This document shows, piece after piece, positions 58,201-64,000 of a stretch of 64,000 bases of DNA; the first letter of the stretch is position 1; each line of letters begins with the position of its first letter. The notes below the pieces were generated by a model. The model was not told where the DNA came from. It was given only the letters and a program-made list of their open reading frames with translations, and searched no databases. The translations under genes and the position numbers were made by a program. Source of the stretch: Cryptomeria japonica (lineage: Eukaryota; Streptophyta; Pinopsida; Cupressales; Cupressaceae); assembly GCF_030272615.1 (NCBI RefSeq), contig NC_081410.1:261192437-261256436 (forward strand), written 5' to 3'.

Positions 58201-58203
58201 TAC

Positions 58204-58345
58204 CTTGTTCCAAAACTTCCAATTTCTCTGAGGCAGTCTGTCAAACAGTCGGCGTGCCATTTCAAAGCTCCCATTTTCGCACAGGTTGGGGGATGTTGAT
58301 AGAGCTTTACACCTACGCCCAGGCCAATGGAGAATCAGAAATATC
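58204..58345 (-). pseudogene. PPR-protein exon fragment with a splice-donor-like end
   Basis: On the minus strand an open stretch reads NLCENGSFEMARRLFDRLPQ followed by RNWKFWNKV. This matches the pentatricopeptide repeat pattern (A-RLFDxMPxRN-xxWN) of plant organelle RNA-binding proteins of the PLS class. It ends at AACAAG|GTATGA, a good 5' splice site, so it may be an exon edge. Only about one repeat is visible and no downstream exon was found. Likely a gene fragment carried by a transposon, or the last trace of a decayed gene. Confidence 0.55.
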
Positions 58346-58505
58346 ACTATCTATAGGTGCAAAATAGATGGGTGAATGATACTAATGAATGAAAGAAGGG
58401 GAATGAAGCCTATGTTGGCATTATAATAGACAATGGGAGATTATTGGCATTTCAATAAGGATATTGAGAAGGTTGTTGATGATTATGGATATAACTGATT
58501 AAGGA

Positions 58506-59959
58506 TGTTTACTGTCTTATTATTATTATTTTGTCATTGATGTCAAGAAATTGATTTTCTAATTCAGTATGATGTTGCCATATCTTGAGAAGTATGATTT
58601 GATGAGTATAAAGATGTCGATAAAAGACATAGAAAGAATATGATGAATACGGGGATGAATAAGGTATTCAATGGGCAAATATTACTGAGTCAGACAATGA
58701 TGAGATCATGATGTTTAGAATGTTTTGACATCAAACATATGTTGTAATTTGTAAAGTTAATACTATACTATGTTACTGAGCAAGGAACCTAGTCGGTAAA
58801 CCCTAAGGAACCTAGTCGGTAAACCCTAAGGTTATCGTTATCGGTTAATGAAGGCGAAATGTCTACCGAGTAAAGTTTAGTATTCACCGAGTTGTTACCG
58901 AGTTGTTACGGAGTTGTAACCGAGCTGTAACAGAATACATTAAATGGTTACATGCGTTATTTAATGAAGGAAGTTGATGAGCTAGAACTGATTAAATGAT
59001 TGGTATACCGTGAATGAAGTTTTTTAATGAATCTATGTCAAAGGAAAATTGGCATGAAGATCTACAGTGCAGATTGAACCACATTACCCTAGCACAAGTT
59101 CCAAGAAATCTATGCAAGTTCCTAGGTGGGGTAAAACATTTTTCAGATTGAAGGATACATTGAACCTAGACAAGTTTGAAGATTTGATGGCTATGATTGA
59201 TCATGGGAAATGTGATCAAGGAGATTAAGTGGTTAGCTAATTGTTTATAAATAAGGAACTATTGATAAACAATGTATGCGGGCAAATGTATGCACAGGGA
59301 TGCTACATAGTGATTACCGAGCATATAAGCTTGAAGACCTATTTGAATAACAGAGTATAGAAGCCCAACAGATGGACAAGATTAGTTCTATGTCTAGATT
59401 GTATTGAGAAAATAAGAATCTACTTTAGCATTTTAGATGTGAAGGTTGAAATAGATTTTTATTACTGTTATTTTTTGAAGTGACAGAAAATCTCTTAACC
59501 GAGTTGACTTAACAGTCTTATTTGTAAAACCCTCTAGCAAGGTGACATTCTGATTCATTGTTTGAAATCCTTTAACAAGGTCGCCTCTAACTAGGTGAAG
59601 ATCCTAACAGATCTGAGGGAAATCCCTTAACCGGGTCACATCTAGCAATTTGTTTGTAATCTTTAACAAGATTTGCTTTTAACCGAGCATACTCTAGAAG
59701 AGTATATTTCTTAGTGGGTCTGAAATCCCACAGTGGTTTTTCCCTATTTGGGTTTCCACGTTAAATCTGGTGTTATGAGGTTTATGATGTTCATATGCTT
59801 TTGAGTTTGCATGTTTAGCAGTTTTGGTTATATCAGTAAAGTATATGTTACCGAGGTTGAATCTGATGTTTTTATGGAAGATTAAGTTTGTATGATTCAC
59901 CCCCCCTCTCATCTTGTTGGCTATTGGATATGTACTTACATTAAGTATCAGAACTATCA
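58506..59959 (+). mobile_element. 5' LTR of the right-hand Copia element
   Basis: TGTTTACTGTC to AGAACTATCA, 1454 bp, followed by the PBS. Contains TATAAATA at 59,246-59,253. The run of TAAC(C/A)(G/A)GGT-like units lies at 59,500-59,690 and GTGGTTTTTCCCTATTTGGG at about 59,735. The 3' LTR is beyond the window. Confidence 0.88.
59246..59253 (+). promoter_or_regulatory. TATA box of the right-hand Copia LTR
   Basis: TATAAATA within TTGTTTATAAATAAGGAACT. Confidence 0.6.
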
Positions 59960-59961
59960 AT

Positions 59962-59973
59962 TGGTATCAGAGC
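59962..59973 (+). other. Primer-binding site, initiator tRNA-Met type
   Basis: TGGTATCAGAGC two bases after the LTR end CTATCA. Confidence 0.95.
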
Positions 59974-60025
59974 TTTGGACTCTGGAAGAAAAAGTTTAAA
60001 GGTACTTGTGGCAAAGATCCAAAGA

Positions 60026-62204
60026 TGTATAAGAGGGATGCACCGAAGCTGAACAAGTCAAGTTTCTCTACATGGCAGAAAAGGATGAAGTTGCACCTAT
60101 AAGGAATTGGAGAATATGCTGTATATTATCTGGAGAATGATTTCATCACACCGAGCACCTATCCATTGACTATGGAAGAAATAAAGGCAAAGAAAGAACA
60201 TATCCAAGCAATGATTGAAATAACTTCTGCATTGACCGATTTAGAGTTTAATGATCTAGAAGGCTGCAATGATACAAAGGCAATGTGGGACAAGCTCATA
60301 TCTGTATATGGCAGTGATGAACATGTTGAAAGAGAAAAAGTAGATAGTCTAAGAGGACAACTTAAATCTATGAGGATGAATGAAGGTGAGAACATAACTT
60401 AGTATAGTACAAGACTAAAGGAGATTGTCAATCAAATCAAAGGAGCAGGTGGAACTATTGAAGAAAAGGATATAACAAGTAAGTTGTTAAGAACCCTTCT
60501 ATCGGCTTATGCAATCTGAGTCTCTACAATCAATGAATTGAGGTCTATACCTAATATGCCAGTTTCTTTAGATGCTACTATTGGTAAGCTACATGCATTT
60601 GAGTTAAGTAACTTTGATAACAATGGATCTTCGGTAAATAAAGTTGAATCTGCATTTAGTTCTTTTCATCTTGATGAATCTAATGATTACAATGAAAGAA
60701 AGTATAAGTACTCTAAAGGAGATCACAGTGGAGCAAGTGAAAGATTTCGTAAGAACATGGAAGTACACAAACTGTATGAGGAAATCAGAAAGCAGGAAGA
60801 GTTTGAAGCACTATTAGCCAGAAGGTTACCGAGAGGCAAAGGTAAGTATAAAGGAAAACTACCTTTGAAATGTTTCAATTGTGATAAGATAAGACATATG
60901 GCTTTTAACTGTCCTAACAAAGATTCTACTAAAAAGAGAGATTACCAAGATGACAGATAGAAAGATAATCATTACAGAGGACACCGAGACTTCAGAAGAA
61001 GAGATAGAAAGACATGCTTAAAAGATGATGAGGAATCCAATGATGATAAATCAGATGAAACTGATATAGAGGAAGTAGTTTATGTGGCTATCAAAGATGG
61101 ATCAGATGAAGAAAGGTATGAAGAAAAATCCCTAATATCTCACATACATACTAATGATTCTTGGATCATAGATAGTGGATGCTCACATCATATGACAGGA
61201 GATAAACACAAGTTTGTTATGTTAGAAGATTATGATGGAGGCTATGTAAGATTTGGTAATGATGCACCATGTCCGATGAAAGGTAAAGGATCTATAACAC
61301 TTCTTGACAATGCAAGATGCAATGATGTTTATTGGGTAGAAGGTTTGAAATACAATTTGTTGAATGTAGCACAACTAAACAATACAGGCTACCAAATAGA
61401 ATTTCAGAAAGGAATTGTCAAAGTTCATGACAAGCATGGAAAGTTAGCTGCTACTAGGACACAAACAAAAGGTAACACATTTCATCTTGACTCAACTCGG
61501 AATAAATGTCTGTATGCAAAGATAGATGATACCTGGTTATGGCATAAAAGGTTTTTTCATGTAAATTTTGACAATCTGATCAAAATAAGTAAGAAGCACC
61601 GAGTAAGAGGTCTACCGAGTCTTGAAAAACCTAAGAATGCTATGTGTCGAGGATGCCAAATGGGTAAGATGACAAGATCAAGCTTTACAAGTAAGTCTTA
61701 CACTTCTAAGGGAATTTTAGATCTTGTGCACACTGATCTTTGTGGTCCTATGAAAGTTCAAAGTTATTATGGTGATAAATATTTCATATTATTTGTGGAT
61801 GACTTTTCAATGATGATGTCGGTAATGTTTTTAAAAGAAAAAATAGAAGCTTTTCAAATGTTTAAATGGTACAAGGAAAGAGTTGAAAATGAAATAGGAA
61901 GACAACTGAAATGTCTTAGATTAGATAGAGGAGGAGAGTTCAAATCTGATGAGTTCAACTTATTCTGCAATGATCATGGTATTAAAAGACAAGTCTTTGC
62001 ATCGAGAACTCCACAACGAAATGGAATAGCTAAGAGAAGAAATAGATCTATTGTGGATTGTGCTAGAACACTGATGATTGAAAAGAAAGTGCCACAAACA
62101 TTTTGGAGAGAAGCAATAAGCACAACAGTTTACACCCTGAACCGAGTTCAACTGAAGAAAGGTACTTTGAAGACACCATATGAAATCTGGTATGACAAAA
62201 AACC
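60026..62204 (+). pseudogene. Copia gag-pol, 5' part (gag, protease, integrase)
   Basis: One frame throughout. Gag: KMYKRDAPKLNKSSFSTWQK, MEEIKAKKEHIQAMIEI and a CX2CX4HX4C knuckle CFNCDKIRHMAFNC (60,871-60,912). Protease: WIIDSGCSHHMTGD with the catalytic Asp codon at 61,171. Pre-integrase: WLWHKRFFHVN ... CRGCQMGKM. Integrase core: Asp at 61,735 (HTDLCGP) and Asp at 61,924 (LRLDRGGEF). At the third catalytic position (62,032) the codon is AAG, giving Lys where Glu is required (NGIAKRRN). Stops at about 60,100 (TAA), 60,400 (TAG), 60,518 (TGA) and 60,958 (TAG). The frame breaks at 62,204 where a solo LTR is inserted and resumes at 63,496. Confidence 0.93.
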
Positions 62205-63490
62205 TGTAGACACCCAAAAATGGTCAACACTATTTGCGCATTGCCTCATTTTAGGTTTTTGCGTCGCATTAACATTTCTCCTATGATTCGTACTTGATTT
62301 TTATCATTTGCGAGCATCGAGTCTTTCTTCTGCATTCTTCATTTGTCTCGCTTTCGAATTTGGTCTTGTCGACAACAACCTTCAGTCATGATTTTGGTCG
62401 ATCTTTGTCCTTGTCAATCGTGTCATATTGCGATCGATTCGTCATCGATCCTTGTCTGTCTCAATTATGTCAATTTGGATCAATTTGTCATTGTTCCTCG
62501 TCAATTGGCGTATTTATCAAATCATTTATCAATCCAAAATCAAAATCATGATCGACATTAATTATCTTCAATCAAGACCTAATTGTCATTTTTGCATTTC
62601 TAATTCGTCCTCTAGGGTTTTATGATTTATTCATTTAACCTAATTTCTCATTTCTTCCTCTAGGATTACTAAATTATTTATTAATCCTAGGTCTTCTCAT
62701 TACAATTAAATCTTTATTTAATTGGCTAATTATTCTTCCTCTTGTAAATTAATTAATAAATGACAAATTATTAATTAATTTACCTAATTTCTTCTAGTTC
62801 CTAATTTCCTATTTTTCCATCAATTTCTAATTCCTAATTGTCATCAATTTCAATTTTCTAATTTTCTTAATTTCCTAATTTCAAATTCCTCCTATTTCTC
62901 TCCTAATTCTATGGGAATGACATTTCAATTTGTCATAAATTGTCATAATTGACAATCAATCAATTTGACATAGAATGTGTCATAATTTGTCATCAAATTG
63001 TCAATCAATCAAATTGTGCATGGAAAGTGCATAATTTGTCATAATTTGTCATATTGATTTGCAATTTCCATTTGAATTGCATCATGCTAATCTTGTCACT
63101 TATCCAATTCTTCTATAAATTGGATGATTTTCAATCAAATCAAATCCTTCAAATCCTTCATAAATCCAAATTTTTATCAAACTACCGAACTTACGCTTCT
63201 AGTACTCTTGAGCTTTTCATCAATCTTGCTTTCAATTGTATGTGCACTTGTAGGTGAGATCCACAAACCCATTGAAGAGGAAAGAACAACAATGGAGCCG
63301 CATGGAAGAAGCATCCAAATTGTTATATGGTTTGCATGATATTTTCTTTTAGATGCTTTGTTTTTGTGCCTCTATTGAATGTGCTTTGGAATTAGGTTGA
63401 TTTCAATGAGTGTTCTTTTGATTGAGTTATAATGTCTTGTGTTTTGATTGATCTACTTATCTTGTGATGATTCCTAATTTCTACGCTACA
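62205..63490 (+). mobile_element. Tat-type solo LTR inside Copia pol
   Basis: 1286 bp, TGTAGACACCC to CTACGCTACA, flanked by AAACC (62,200-62,204) and AAACG (63,491-63,495), a 5-bp duplication with one change. The start TGTAGACACC matches the LTR end at 4,860. TATAAAT at 63,114-63,120. Leaving out the LTR and one duplication copy, the Copia frame reads without interruption (...DKKPNVSYFKIFG), so the insertion point is exact. There is no internal domain, so it probably formed by LTR-LTR recombination. Confidence 0.9.
63114..63120 (+). promoter_or_regulatory. Candidate TATA box of the solo LTR
   Basis: TATAAAT within CAATTCTTCTATAAATTGGA. Confidence 0.45.
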
Positions 63491-64000
63491 AAACGTAATG
63501 TAAGTTATTTTAAAATCTTTGGAAGTAGATGCTATGCACACAAAGATGATAGAAATGGCAAGTTTGATCAGACAAGTGAAGAAGGAACATTTCTAGGTTA
63601 TTCTTCTAGAAGTAAAGCATTTAAATGTCTCATCAAATCATCTAACAAAATAGTAGAAAGTGAAAATGTGAAAATTGATGAAATTGCAGAAAGAAATGAT
63701 GAAGGAAATTCCAAGGAACCAGAAGACTATGATGAATTTGTCTATGTTCAACTGACAAGTCTTACTGAGAAAACTGTTGAGGAAAATGAAGAGAATATCC
63801 AGTTACCGAGTGATGAAGAAGACCATACAGAGCCTACCAAGCCTATATTAGCCAAGTATGTTAGAAGACATCATGCACCAAGTCAGATTATAGGAGATAA
63901 GGATGATCCAGTGATGACAAAGAACAAACTGAGACAGAACACATGTCAGATATCTGAATTTGAACCGAGAATAGTGAAAGAGGCATTTAACAATGAAGAT
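63491..64000 (+). pseudogene. Copia pol continuation (integrase C-terminus / linker to RT)
   Basis: Resumes with NVSYFKIFGSRCYAHKDD and FLGYSSRSKAFKCL, the conserved block after the Copia integrase core. An acidic linker (EENEENIQLPSDEEDHTEP) and VRRHHAPSQIIGDKDDPV, which precedes RT in this family, follow. Open to the window edge without a stop; RT is expected beyond it. Confidence 0.9.

Noticed and set aside
1-64000. rRNA, tRNA, CRISPR, bacterial operon or riboswitch features
   Set aside because: None seen; tRNA-like matches are only the 12-14-base primer-binding sites of retroelements.

Overview
This window is nuclear DNA of a seed plant with a large, repeat-filled genome. It is AT-rich and contains no intact host gene, rRNA, tRNA or CRISPR array. 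Nearly everything is retroelement: Copia elements primed on initiator tRNA-Met, Ty3/gypsy Tat-lineage elements with two RNase H domains, a LINE-type RNase H, and a CACTA-like terminus. The giant Tat element (18.7 kb) and the long, slowly decaying nested layers suggest a gymnosperm, probably a conifer. That is inference; no diagnostic host gene is present.

Layout. 0.4-2.8 kb: decayed 3' end of a Copia element (RNase H, polypurine tracts, 3' LTR). 2.9-10.6 kb: minus-strand, largely non-coding Tat-like element (3' LTR, PPT, minisatellite, one uncharacterised open frame). 10.65-11.4 kb: about 250-bp tandem repeat whose units each start with an LTR-end sequence. 12.53-36.81 kb: a minus-strand non-coding LTR element (744-bp LTRs, tRNA-Met PBS, PPT) whose 5' LTR is split by a complete Tat element (17,882-36,561, perfect CTAAG target duplication). 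The Tat element has a leader with AGCGCT arrays, a single-frame gag-protease-G-patch-RT-RNaseH-aRNaseH-integrase polyprotein broken almost only by stop codons, an antisense plant-mobile-domain gene, and mirrored AGCGCT arrays before the 3' LTR. 37.8-46.9 kb: a minus-strand uncharacterised gene interrupted by a Copia-like element (38,935-46,399) that has LTRs, PBS and PPT but no pol; it carries a zinc-knuckle coiled-coil ORF1 and a long unknown ORF2. 47.0-47.4 kb: LINE-type RNase H. 49.36-52.15 kb: a CACTA-like terminus followed by a 2.46-kb palindrome; each arm carries a fragment of a DRM-type de novo DNA methyltransferase. 52.16-54.8 kb: minus-strand Copia remnant and a separate Copia LTR. 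58.2 kb: PPR exon fragment. 58.5-64.0 kb: Copia element with 5' LTR, gag and pol, running off the window and interrupted by a Tat-type solo LTR.

Main candidates for something new: (1) the DRM palindrome, a possible hairpin small-RNA source aimed at the host's own DNA-methylation enzyme; (2) the Copia-like element that replaced pol with a novel large ORF; (3) the Tat element with an antisense plant-mobile-domain gene and mirror-image AGCGCT repeat arrays at its two ends.
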